Part shown: piece after piece, positions 1-10,603 of the stretch
Layout: every line of letters starts with the position of its first letter
Position numbering within the stretch: the stretch's first letter is position 1
Assembly (NCBI GenBank): GCA_038093515.1
Contig: JBBPSI010000015.1
Coordinates: forward strand, 1 to 64,000
DNA from: Butyriboletus loyo
Taxonomy: Eukaryota > Basidiomycota > Agaricomycetes > Boletales > Boletaceae
Length of the DNA stretch: 64,000 nt
Direction of reading: 5' to 3'
Notes under the pieces: model-generated
The model's database searches: none
Seen by the model: the letters and a program-made list of their open reading frames with translations, nothing else
Told to the model about the DNA's origin: nothing
Position numbers and translations under genes: made by a program

Positions 1-960
<960 letters not shown>

Positions 961-2470
961 CTACTCCCAACCATCCCATCGTCCATACTTACGATACTCT
1001 TGCAGAAGCAACTCACGACTCCCCTTTCTCCCCTTCTCCCGCCCCTTCCCTTTGCCTTTTTCCGAAAGTGAGGTGATGGAGGAGACGCTAGAGGTCCGTT
1101 GACGAGACACCGACAACGATGTCCGAGGAGATGCAACCACAGGGGGCGAGACCTGAGATTCATTGGGAGGTAATGCAAGCCGGTACCATCCTCCACTGTA
1201 AGTTAGAACGACTAGCTGGAACTCGGGGGCTACCCCGGTGACTTCAGAGGCAACAGTAATCCAGCCAACAACACATTTTTCATCAGCAGCAATGTCAGTG
1301 TGTGACGAGCGGACAGAAGACGTCGAGGAAAGTGAAATGTGAGCAGCTTGTGTGGGTATTCGATACCGTGCGTATGACCATTCCGAATCGAAGTATTTCG
1401 GTAATGGCAAAAAAGGGGTGAGCGGCGACAAGGACGATTGTCGGTTTCTGCATGGCGAACATAAGCTGCCCGGTGTCAGACGATGCAATCAACTCACGAC
1501 ACCCCGGACGAGACAAGAGAGAATACGTGAACAGTTCCCTTGTCACTCCATACGCCTACTTCCTTTTCGTCAGGTCGGAAGGCGACCCCATAGATCTCCG
1601 CTGTGTCTGCGCCTCTACGAAACTCCCGAAGAAGCTTTCCGGAAGTTGTGTCCCATATGCGGACAAGCGTTCCCCGTGATGATGTGGTGGCCAGGAATCG
1701 GCCCGATGGAGGTAATGAGAGCGTCGTCAGGGCGGACTCATGGGCCGCGATCATGGACACTGGGTGTTTTAGTGGCGGTGGCGGCGGTTTGGATGGGGGG
1801 ACGGACGGCGGGGGTCCAAGAGGGGTCGGGGGAACACAGGGCGGTAGATGCACGAGCTGTACATGCCCCATTTGCCTGCCTGGAATCACAAGTAACGTAG
1901 CATAGGATGCGGTTGCCATTGCAAGGATACCTTGAGACTGATGTAAGTCCCGTATCGCGAGCATCCCGGAATAAAGACCTTACCTCGTGGATTGTCGCAG
2001 GTATCATATTCTGCCCCTCTGGCGACGGTATCATTTATCTCGAAGACGACGACTCTCCGTCGAAGAGCCACCGCGAGCCAACCCCGTCTACAAGCGATTC
2101 CACGCACTCGCTCCCTGAACTCTAACTCGGCAGCCTCGACCCCTGCAGCATCGTCCCATAGAATCACTTTGTTTGGCGGATACAGTGGACTGCGACCGCC
2201 CCCGAGGAGGAAGAGCAGCGACGACGTGTGACAAGGCACGACGGCAGCTAAAGTGCCACCAGTGAACTCTGTAGACGAATGTCAACGATCAACAAGGGCG
2301 CCGAGATCGACACGCGTGCCTCTCTTGCGAAATAGCCTGAGTGGCCATGTCTGATAAACGGCGAAACCGGCCGGTGTTGAAGCAGTGAATATCTGACAAT
2401 CCGCGTCGAACTGGGCATTGAAAATCTGAACTGGGTCTGTTGGGGTGATAGAATGTCGAGCGAGGTTCAT
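961..2470 (-). CDS. HSV2: PROPPIN WD-repeat protein, Atg18/Hsv2 (WIPI3/4) family
   Basis: This is a seven-bladed beta-propeller that binds PI3P/PI(3,5)P2 in autophagy or vacuole membrane dynamics. The diagnostic phosphoinositide-binding motif FRRG is present in REFRRGADTAEIYGVAF, followed by the family signature SDKGTVHVFSL. The early blade motif LLGGGRSPLYPPNKVILWDD matches the conserved GGGxxPxxPPNKVxxWDD of Hsv2/WIPI3/4. The protein ends in a basic Ser-rich stretch and a tail RKYGRWDGWE. The start is ATG 2470. The first intron is 2269-2313 (45 nt, gtgtcg...ctacag) and restores the frame between KRGT and FTGGT. The proline-rich insert before the FRRG blade and the Ser/Lys-rich insert near the C-terminus are probably disordered. 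Family membership is firm; the choice of Hsv2 over Atg18 rests on the GGG/PPNK motif. Confidence 0.88.
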
Positions 2471-2713
2471 GAAGTAGGAGTCAAAGGGCTGGTAGTGGTG
2501 ACTGCTACTACAACTGCGGAGCCATGTGCTTATGGGTTAGGAGTGACCTCAATCAGACCATCTGCTGTAATACGCATGATATATATAATAATACAAAGAC
2601 AAAAACTCGACGAGGCGGATGCGGGCAGCACGATAGCAAGGGGCAAAGGGGCATAGACATATACAGAAACCCAGATCGTGTATAAATATTCAACGCGTTT
2701 TCGACACCAGTGT

Positions 2714-4193
2714 TTACCCTCGAGCAGGGTGTGCGACCGCCGCAGCTGCGTACGGTGTCGCGTGATAGGCAGAGTGATGGGTGTAGGCAGAGGCATGCGA
2801 GGTTGCACGCGGTACACTCTCGTTGGTATCATCCCAAGCTTTTGGTGGCCGTAAGCCGACACCGACGAGCTGTTGGCGAGCAGCCTTAAACTCGAGTTCT
2901 TCAGCCTGATTCTGAGCAACCAAGGCGGCTTTTGCCTCTGCCTGTCTCTGAAGCTCGGCTTCGGATTCATCAGACAAGTAGTCGGTGAATGCGCCATCTG
3001 AAATGACGGTGGCATCAGACAAGGAGCCACGGGAGCTGCCACTATCGCTGCTACTCTCGGAAGAGCTGCTGACATCGAGGGCAGCCATGGCGGTCTCTAA
3101 AGATGAACTTTTGGAAGAAAGGGTTCGGCCGAAGGGAATATCTTGAGAAGATGTCACGTAGGAATCTACGGGGGACGTGTGCAGGGTGGAAGGACATTGA
3201 TTCTGGGTGGGGGAGTCACTGGAGTGTCTCGAAGGGGAACAGGAAGGAGCGACAGCGGAGAGAGGGGGGCGAGCTGTGCCGTTGCGACGGGGCAGGGAAC
3301 CGTCTTGGTCGATAGGTCTGCGTGCAGAAAGGGCGTGGGATTTGTCTTTGGTGCCTTCAGAGTATGTCTGACGACGCGAGAGTGGGTGCTGATCGGAGGC
3401 GAGGGCGGATGCGAGGGCGGAGGAACGGGGAGTGGTGCCTGCCAGGGCTGAGCTCTGCGGAACGGGACTGCCACCGGAACGACCGCGTGAGGGAATGGCG
3501 ACGGGCTGGGTCTTGGAGGAGGATGGGCAGGGTCTATTGGATGGACTGTTGGTACTGTTGCGACGATCCAAGGTGGACGGGGACGACTGGATTTGGGATT
3601 GGGACTGTGTACGAACGGAGGATATGATGGGGGGGAGAGGGCTGCCCCTGGAGAGGATAGCGTCGAGGACGGACTTTATCTCGGGGGGCATGGGTATGCT
3701 ATGTACGATGCTGACGGTGGGCCAGTCAGCGGGCTGTATGAGACGGTGTTCGCTTGGGGTGGGGGGACGGCAGCAACCGGGCCAACCATGGTTGTTGTAC
3801 ACGGTGAGTTTCGGGTTGGAGCGAGCCCACTGTGGCGGAAGGGGGTGAGGACGGAGGGGATCGGAGGAGAGGAGGGGAGTAGACCTTGCAGTAACCACAG
3901 CCATTGAAGGACTTTACTGTGGAGGAGTGTGGGGACCGGGATGGGGACCGGGACGGGGAGGGACGGACGGACCTTCAGCATTCTTGAGATGGACAACGTC
4001 AATGCGGGGATGGTTGGCTCTGTTGTAGCAGACGTCGCGGAGGTGGGGGCATCTGTGGGGGGGGGCGGTGAGGGACGGAGAGGGGGATGGGAGAGAGAGC
4101 GAAAGGATACCGAGCAGCACTTGGCTTGAAGACCTTGCACATAGGACAAGGCACGGCGGCGATGTCGGCGGGGGCGTTGTACTGGTAGCACAT
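2714..4193 (-). CDS. Conserved Cys-rich N-terminal domain protein with long disordered tail, function unknown
   Basis: Start ATG 4193. Three GT-AG introns near the 5' end join a compact Cys-rich head: CPMCKVFKPSAARCPHLRDV, then a CYNR segment, then NGCGYCKWARSNPK and a WPGCC element. The pairs CPMC, CPHLRDVC, CGYC and CC look like one or two zinc sites. I do not recognise the family. After the head (about residues 1-110) the protein is rich in Ser, Pro, Gln and Arg. A late acidic Ser-rich block is followed by a short E/A/Q-rich segment (SEAELQRQAEAKAALVAQ) that is likely a helix or coiled coil. It is divergent from NCS1, sharing a 124-bp intergenic region with TA-rich sequence near 4241-4260. 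It could be a regulator or scaffold; the sequence gives no catalytic hint. Confidence 0.75.
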
Positions 4194-4317
4194 CTCGGTC
4201 GAATGGAGGAGGAGGAGGAGTAACACCCCGCACTCGTATTCTTATACCATACTAAAAAAGGGTCTCTCCTCCTCGTCCTCCGAGCCCCAGATCTTCCATC
4301 TCCCACCACCATCGACA
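4194..4317. promoter_or_regulatory. Shared 124-bp divergent promoter, Cys-rich gene / NCS1
   Basis: Only 124 bp separate the two opposite start codons. The NCS1 side holds an A/T-rich patch (cttataccatactaaaaaag, about 4241-4260) and then a pyrimidine-rich leader (tctcctcctcgtcctcc), as is common just upstream of fungal start codons. Both genes must draw on this region or on sequence inside each other. Confidence 0.5.
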
Positions 4318-5134
4318 ATGGGCAAGTCCCAGTCAAAACTCTCCCCAGACCAGCTCGCAGATCTCCAAAAGAACACCTACTGTAAGCCCTTCCCCGCCTA
4401 TCTCGCCTTCGCTCATCCGTCCCCCAGTCGACAAGCGAGAACTACAGCAATGGTCCCTGCGTCTCCGCCCGCTGTCCCAGCTCATTCTGACCTTTCCCTA
4501 GGTACAAGGGCTTCCTCAAGGACTGTCCATCCGGCCAGCTCGACAGCGCCGAATTCCGTCGCATATACAAGCAATTCTTTCCGTTCGGTGACCCCGGCGA
4601 GTTTGCAGACTATGTCTTCAATGTCTTTGATGAGAATAAGAACGGGACAATCGACTTTAAAGAGTTCATCTGCGCTCTCAGCGTCACCAGTCGCGGCCGC
4701 TTGGACGAAAAGCTCAAGTGTATGTCCTTTCATGCCCATCATCCCCCATCTCACTCCCCACAGGGGCATTCCAGCTCTATGACATAGACAAGGACGGCTT
4801 CATCACCTACGACGAGATGCTCCAGATCGTCTCTGCCATCTACAAGATGACCGGCCAGATGGTTAAGCTCCCCGCTGATGAAGACACCCCTGAAAAGGTC
4901 TGTTCCCCCTTCCCCTTCCCCTTCCCTCCTACCTGACCCTGTCTTCCCAGCGTGTGGACAAGATCTTCAGAAATATGGATCGAGACAAGGACGCAAAGCT
5001 CACTTATGATGAATTTGTAGAGGGCAGTAAGCAAGACCCAACTATAGTCCAGGTACGTTCACCCACCCACATGGTCTCACTTCCTGACCACCCATGTGAT
5101 CCAGGCCCTGTCCCTCTATGATGGCCTAGTATAG
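4318..5134 (+). CDS. NCS1: Neuronal calcium sensor 1 (frequenin) homologue
   Basis: EF-hand Ca2+ sensor; in fungi it activates the PI 4-kinase Pik1 and takes part in calcium tolerance. The N-terminus [12 protein letters not shown] carries an N-myristoylation signal (MGxxxS). Three canonical EF loops are visible: [24 protein letters not shown] and [12 protein letters not shown]; the first hand is degenerate, as in the family. Exons: 4318-4381, 4428-4452, 4502-4719, 4764-4897, 4951-5052, 5105-5134. Exon 2 is a 25-nt microexon encoding FDKRELQQ, needed for the family sequence [19 protein letters not shown]. All introns are short GT-AG. The total length of about 190 residues fits the family. Confidence 0.95.
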
Positions 5135-5355
5135 GTCACGCGCAGATTCGTCTTCCATCATACCTTATCGCATAAACGCTCGCGAAGCGGTCTCATGTAG
5201 CGCTATCTCCCTCTAATCTGCACTCCCTGCGTCGAATTAGATCTTTGTACTTGGTTTTTACTTGGTGGTATTGTTTGCAATCTCCCCAAATGTGTACTTC
5301 TTCAGCCATGTAACAGTACTGTGTTGCTTCTAGATCGTACTATACTGTACTGTTG

Positions 5356-6464
5356 CTACCCTCTACTTGGAGCCAGCTTTCCATACTTGCCAAGAATCTT
5401 GGTGTCCGCATCTTCCCCCGCCCAGGTGTACAGCCCTTCCGCAAACTCTAGATTGTCCAGTTCTGTCTTGAACAACTTGGCATAATCTTGCGGCTGCCCG
5501 GCCTGGGCAGTTCCCATACTCACGAATGGCGACATGGTCATGTCACGCGTAGAATCAGCAGCTGCCCAACGGAGGTCCGCCTGTCACCATCAAGATTTCA
5601 AACCACGACGGAAAACACGCACAGTTCTCACCCCCAAGGAGAATGTGGTACAACCCGTTCAGGCCGAAAAAGTTGAGGAAATACCACGACAGTGAGGACA
5701 CCCACCGGACGTCCATATCGGGCGTTTCAATACCACGCTGAAGCATAGATCTGAATCCGAGCGTGAGGGGAAAGGGCAGCTTGACTAGAAAACATGAGTG
5801 ATACGCAACACCAGACCAGCGACGACGCGACGCACTTAGGACAAACCCCTGGAAGAAAAAGTTGATCCAGCCCATGATAACCATTTGCGGCACCATCATC
5901 ACCATCTGCGTCTTCATCCCGGCCATCATCCCGTCAAGGGACGCTGGGTCCGAGAAAGGATTCGGTGCAGACAATGTCGAGTCAACTTTGGGTGGACCGT
6001 CTTTGAGATATGTGCCAGCCCTATACGCTTCGGAAAGGTTATGCGATATCGTCTTGTAGTATAGCAGTGGTATAGGTGACTTTGCAGACGTGGCGCGAAG
6101 TATTTGAGATCTGACAAGAGCCCGCCTAGGTATATGCAGCATTGTTGAACGACGTCAATAAAAGATGGCAAAGGGACACACTGTTCACGAAGCGCCGCAC
6201 GGGACAATTTTTTGGGCGTCGACTGTAGTAGAACTACGACATAATGTCGCAAAACGCCAACGAGAATCTTGGAATCGGAAAAGATGCGGTCAGTGAACGA
6301 CATCCATGGGTGGGGTACACATACCATGACGAGGGTGATTGGGAGCAGGACCCAATCCCGTATTTGAGGGTCGAGATATAAAGAGACCCTTCCAATGGAT
6401 CCTGTTAGCTGAAAATGACGCGCCGAGACAGCCATAGCAATACGAACGGAGTACTCGAGGACAT
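5356..6464 (-). CDS. EMC3: ER membrane protein complex subunit 3
   Basis: Insertase subunit of the EMC (Oxa1/YidC superfamily), inserting tail-anchored and multipass proteins into the ER membrane. Near the N-terminus it reads YLDPQIRDWVLLPITLVMV, nearly invariant in EMC3, then GVLRHYVVVLLQS, a TM segment. A Met-rich stretch, GMMAGMKTQMVMMVPQMVIM, forms the hydrophilic-groove region, followed by GWINFFFQGFVL and LSWYFLNFFGLNGLYHILLG. The C-terminus FKTELDNLEFAEGLYTW...LGKYGKL is typical. The likely start is ATG 6464 with a 21-nt first exon (6444-6464) and a 42-nt intron 6402-6443; this start is inferred, not unique. Several further short introns. It shares a 98-bp promoter with VTI1. Confidence 0.92.
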
Positions 6465-6562
6465 GACTGCATTGGTTTGACCTACAGTTGCTGACTGCCT
6501 CTTTCGGTGGGACACTCACTGCACCGCCGCAGCAACGCTCCTGGCTTCCATCCACCTCCATC

Positions 6563-7457
6563 ATGGACAGCTCCCCGACTGCACTTTTCGATACGTACGA
6601 ACAAGACTTTCGTCAAATACTTGACAGTGTACAGTCGAAGCTCGAAGGAGATGGCAAGGATGAACGTGGAGGTAAGGACAGTGCACACATCCTTTGTCGA
6701 GACTCGTCAATGTATCCTCACAGAACAGAGAAGAGCGGCTCTCAGACGAGTAGAAATGGAATTGGACGAAGCGGATGAAATGGTATGCGTTGTCCTCTCT
6801 ATGTCTCTCACTATCTAACACGTATCTAGATCTCGCAACTGGAGATTGAAATCCAGGGGATACCACAGTCTCTCAGGCCTCAGTATCAGACTCGCCTCAG
6901 AACTGCGAAAGTGGATCTGACAAGGTTCAAAAAGACATCCAAGGACCTACACACCCAATATTCCCGGGCGGATTTGCTCGCATCACCCGGGAGAGCTGGC
7001 ACACCTACCTCGGATGAACCTTATGGTGCAACGAGCGATAGAACGAGGTTGTTGACCGGTGTTGCAACATTGGAGAATGGCACAAGACGACTGCAAGAAT
7101 CTCAGCGAATTGCCCTCGAGACCGAGGACCACGGTGCTGAGATTCTGATGAATCTCCGTGTCCAGCGAGAGCAAATCGAGAACGCAAGAGATACCGTGAG
7201 TCATATTTCACACAGAGTTCTGGGCGCAACATTAATCATCTTCCCAGCTACGGACTGCAGACACGGCCATAGACCGCGCGTCGGGGACGTTGAAGAAAAT
7301 GATCAGGCGGTAAGTTCAGTCTTGTCAACTCGCCTTGCTAGTTGCCATTCTCACTGTTTGACCCAGGATGTATCAGCAGCGTGTAGTAACTGCTGCCATC
7401 ATTGTCTTTCTTCTCCTGCTTGTCGCAATCATCATCTGGGAAAAGCTTTTCCGCTAG
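6563..7457 (+). CDS. VTI1: Vti1-type v-SNARE (Qb-SNARE)
   Basis: Qb-SNARE for Golgi, endosome and vacuole fusion. The N-terminal three-helix domain begins MDSSPTALFDTYEQDFRQIL, typical of Vti1. The SNARE motif includes RRLQESQRIALETEDHGAEI and LRVQREQIENARDTL, with the zero-layer Gln (LRVQREQ region), and ends in a single C-terminal anchor VTAAIIVFLLLLVAIIIWEK followed by LFR-stop. Introns are short GT-AG: the first (gtaaggac...ctcacag) joins DERGE to QRRAALRRVEMELDEADEM, and the last two split the tail of the SNARE motif and the TM segment. Expected length and topology for the family. Confidence 0.93.
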
Positions 7458-7640
7458 AACACTTTGATTATTTATTACATGCACGTTGTCCATTGCAGAT
7501 TTGCGGACGGTGTATTTATCATCTCTACATACCAAACCTCTCGGCCGCCTCCAATCTATCGTTAAGGTCGGGTAAAGTTTCATATGGTTTATATGAAGAA
7601 TGGATTCCTTTTGCTTTTCAGAGCCGCTGCTATTGTGATT

Positions 7641-8340
7641 TAAACAATCATATGCTGTTTGTTTGTCAGATCTGCAAAGCGTGCCGTTCAGCCTCTTGCT
7701 GAAGGATCTCTTCTGTCCAGCCTTTGGCCGCCTTTAATTCTGCCGGTTGAACTTTCTCCTATTCAACATGATGTTGATGTAACGCAAAAGATAGGCCACA
7801 TCTATCTGTATCGTTAACAGGACCATGATTATTGTCTTCACGCAGGTACATATGACGGCTGAAATATCTCCGTTCCGGTGAGATTGCCAACGAAGAAGGT
7901 CAGCGTGAAAACGTTGATCGTAAGCTGGCAACTGGTTCGACTAGAATAGCGAGACCACCAAGGAAGTAGTAGATTATCTGATACCCTCGGAGTGTGTTCC
8001 ACCGTAGAACGAGATTCCCTGTTGATAAATACACCAAGGATTGAGTTCGAAGATGTGTTTATTTTTCAGTACTTACATACGAGGCGAAACCATCAATTAC
8101 TTGCGTGAGTCCAAGCTGCCTCGTTTGGTCAACAAGTTCGTCAGTCTTGTGACCTATCTGTATATTAACGAGACAGCTTGCCTCACTTGTCTCGGAACCA
8201 GATGTTAGATTTTCATGCCATGGAAGTAAATGAAGCAACTTGCGGAGGACAACATTCGTGGGGCGATAAAACTCACGAGTTGGTGTCTCATCGGTACCCA
8301 CATGGATGTCAAATCGAGTGAATAAAATACTGAGGGAGAA
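7641..8340 (-). pseudogene. Decayed MFS transporter relic (allantoate-permease/ACS type)
   Basis: Between VTI1 and KCH1 the minus strand carries pieces of an anion:cation symporter-type MFS permease in broken frames. Recognisable blocks in order: IIYYFLGGLAILVEP (mid-protein TM, about 7955-8000), then directly TFFVGNLTGTEIFQP (a TM region that normally lies much nearer the C-terminus), then IIMVLLTIQIDVAYLLRYIN and IMLNRRK (last TM and basic tail), then GWTEEILQQEAERHA, and after a one-base shift FADLTNKQ. At least three in-frame stops or shifts separate the blocks, and the segment between the first two, which should hold several TMs, is missing. The more upstream open stretch (8059-8340) is too diverged to place. 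I infer an old internally deleted pseudogene. The break positions are as read; no intact version is proposed. Confidence 0.7.
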
Positions 8341-8382
8341 AAAGAACAAAATCACAACAATTCACCTCTAGACGCTAGTGGA

Positions 8383-10315
8383 CTACATAGCTTGTCCATA
8401 TACATGTGAACCCTGTTCTCCATGCCTCTGGTACTGAGGGTATGGATCCCCGTAAGATGCGTAGTCATAGGCGTGCGCTGGCTGCACATAGTGACTCGGA
8501 TAGTCCTGCACATCACGAGCAACTCCCGCCACCCCGTCGCTTGGTGGCCATACTGCAGGGGTCGCCCTGCTTTGATACACATCATAGACGTCTGCGACAT
8601 AGTTCTCTGGCATCCCTGTCTGGCTATATGCCCCCGTTTGCTGATAAGAGATAGGAGCTGCGGTGGCAGGGAGGTTGGCCTGGCTGCTATAGTCATCGTC
8701 GTGCACGTAGTGTTGGGGCGGGTCCTCATCAAAAGTAGTTCCAGAATGGTTGTATTGACCATATGCGTCTGGCGACTGGCGAGAATACCCCCCATTGTAG
8801 GCTGGCATGGGTGGGTAATCAGAGTAGTCAACCCCTGCGGGATTTGTATGATAACTCGGCGCTACGCTCATGTTATCAGAAGCATAGTGGTAGTCCCTGG
8901 CATAGGGGTTTGGGGATGGCCCTCGCTTAACCACGGACGTAGCGTCGTCATCGTCGTCGTCAACAGAGAGGTTTGGAAGTGTGGGTTGTGGTAATGGCTT
9001 GGCTATCATCTCACCCTTCTTGTTCTTGAGGTGAGAAAAGTCGCCCATAGCCTCCTTCTTGGCAAGTGCAGCAGCCTTTGCTAATCGCTCCTTATTGCGG
9101 CGTTTGATGACCTCTGCGATGCGCTAAAAACCACTTGGTTAAGAGGAAAGTGAACATAATTGAATACTCACTTTGTCAACTTTGTGGCAGACATATTCCT
9201 GAAAGGAAGTCAACCAACATCTGTCAGGTTGGGTGGTGGACAAGACCCACCTTCAAGTTCCCTTGAATGTAGCAAAGGAGAGGAATATAACAGATGCCGG
9301 CGATAATTAACAAAAAAAGCGAGCCGGCGAAGATGACAAAGGTGAAAAACGTTGAAACAGTTAGGGCGGACGTCGAGAGACTGTTTCCAGCGAAATACTT
9401 CGATACTTCGTACCATGGACCATTGTTTTTCTTGGCGAGGTAAATACTGTAGAGAGTCAGGGCGTTGATTGTCTGTCGAGGACCATCAGACAGAAGCAGC
9501 CGCTTCCAACCTATACTAGAATGTCAGATGTCATTCAGTGGCAAAGATCCAAACGACTTGCTCTTGAACGTAAAGAAGATAAAGAAGGCAAAGTCGTCTT
9601 TCTTCTTGGTCGAATTGCTGATGTGATCGAAGAAGCAGAAGTGGTCATATGAGCCTGCAACAGAACGCGCTGAGTGGGCGATTGTGTCTGCTAACATATT
9701 GCCATACGGATTGAATAATAGTTGTTTGCCATCACGTTCGTGAAAGCATATGAAATATCACGACTGGCTATTATCTTTTTTGACTTGCGAGCCTCGTATG
9801 CCAACTAAAGAGATGAGACTACGGGAGCTGGATCAAACGCGCATACTCACCAGAAGGAAACCAAATATGATACATCCCACAAACAACCACTTTCCGATAT
9901 TAAAAGGGATATAGAAACAACCGTCTTCATTCTGACAGTCGTTGAAGATTTGATTTGACCAGGTCGACGTGGTCAACATTGTGGTTGCAGAGAAGATATC
10001 CGACATATACACGAGAAACGATTTGAGAATGATGATATAGAGCCACAAGTACCTAGATGTGTGCCAGGTTAGACATTGATTCGTGTGACGGATCATCGGG
10101 GATGAAGAGGTATCGTGGACATGTATCGTACTGTGGTATGATGTGGTGGACTTACTTTAACCGCATGAAGAATCCATTGTCTCTGAATTCCCGCGCGTCG
10201 ACGAAGTCGAACTGCAGGGATGGCGTTCATTCATCAGTCTGGGAGGGAAACTACGCTAATTCCACACCTTGTGGTCCTGAACGACTTCTCGTTTCCATGC
10301 AGGACCGGTACACAT
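8383..10315 (-). CDS. KCH1: Kch1/Prm6-type low-affinity K+ transporter
   Basis: Fungal plasma-membrane protein whose yeast members promote K+ influx coupled to Ca2+ uptake during pheromone or ER stress. The N-terminus, MCTGPAWKREVVQDHK joined to FDFVDAREFRDNGFFMRLKY, matches the conserved Kch1 start; exon 1 is 10268-10315 and exon 2 begins at 10211. TM segments follow: LWLYIIILKSFLVYMSDIF, IGKWLFVGCIIFGFLLV, a block around SYDHFCFFDHIS, and FVIFAGSLFLLIIAGICYIPL, then a basic stretch KRIAEVIKRRNKERLAKAAA. The last exon (8383-about 9120) is a hydrophilic Tyr/Pro/Gln-rich cytosolic tail with an acidic run (DDDDDD). It faces DRG1 across a 288-bp divergent spacer. Confidence 0.85.
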
Positions 10316-10603
10316 TGTACTGGAATGGTATAGTCGATGAAGGAGCGATCACGACAGCGAGCGAGTTGTCGAGTACGGTGAGCAAGGATCGTTGGTGCGC
10401 AGGTGCGACACAGTCGCATACAGAACGGAACCGAGCGCGCTAGAAGGAGCGGACGAGAAAAGAAAGTCGCTGGAGAATGTTGAGCACGGCGCAAGAGGGG
10501 GGGGAAAGGACGGACAAAAGGAAAGGGCTGTCAAACCAGACAGCGAATTCGTATCAAGGTAACAAGACACTTGATTACATCATCCAGTACCGCTCTTGCA
10601 ACA

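Noticed and set aside
8059..8355. 98-codon open frame as a separate small membrane protein gene
   Set aside because: The following minus-strand sequence carries broken MFS permease blocks, so this frame is better read as the upstream part of the same relic.
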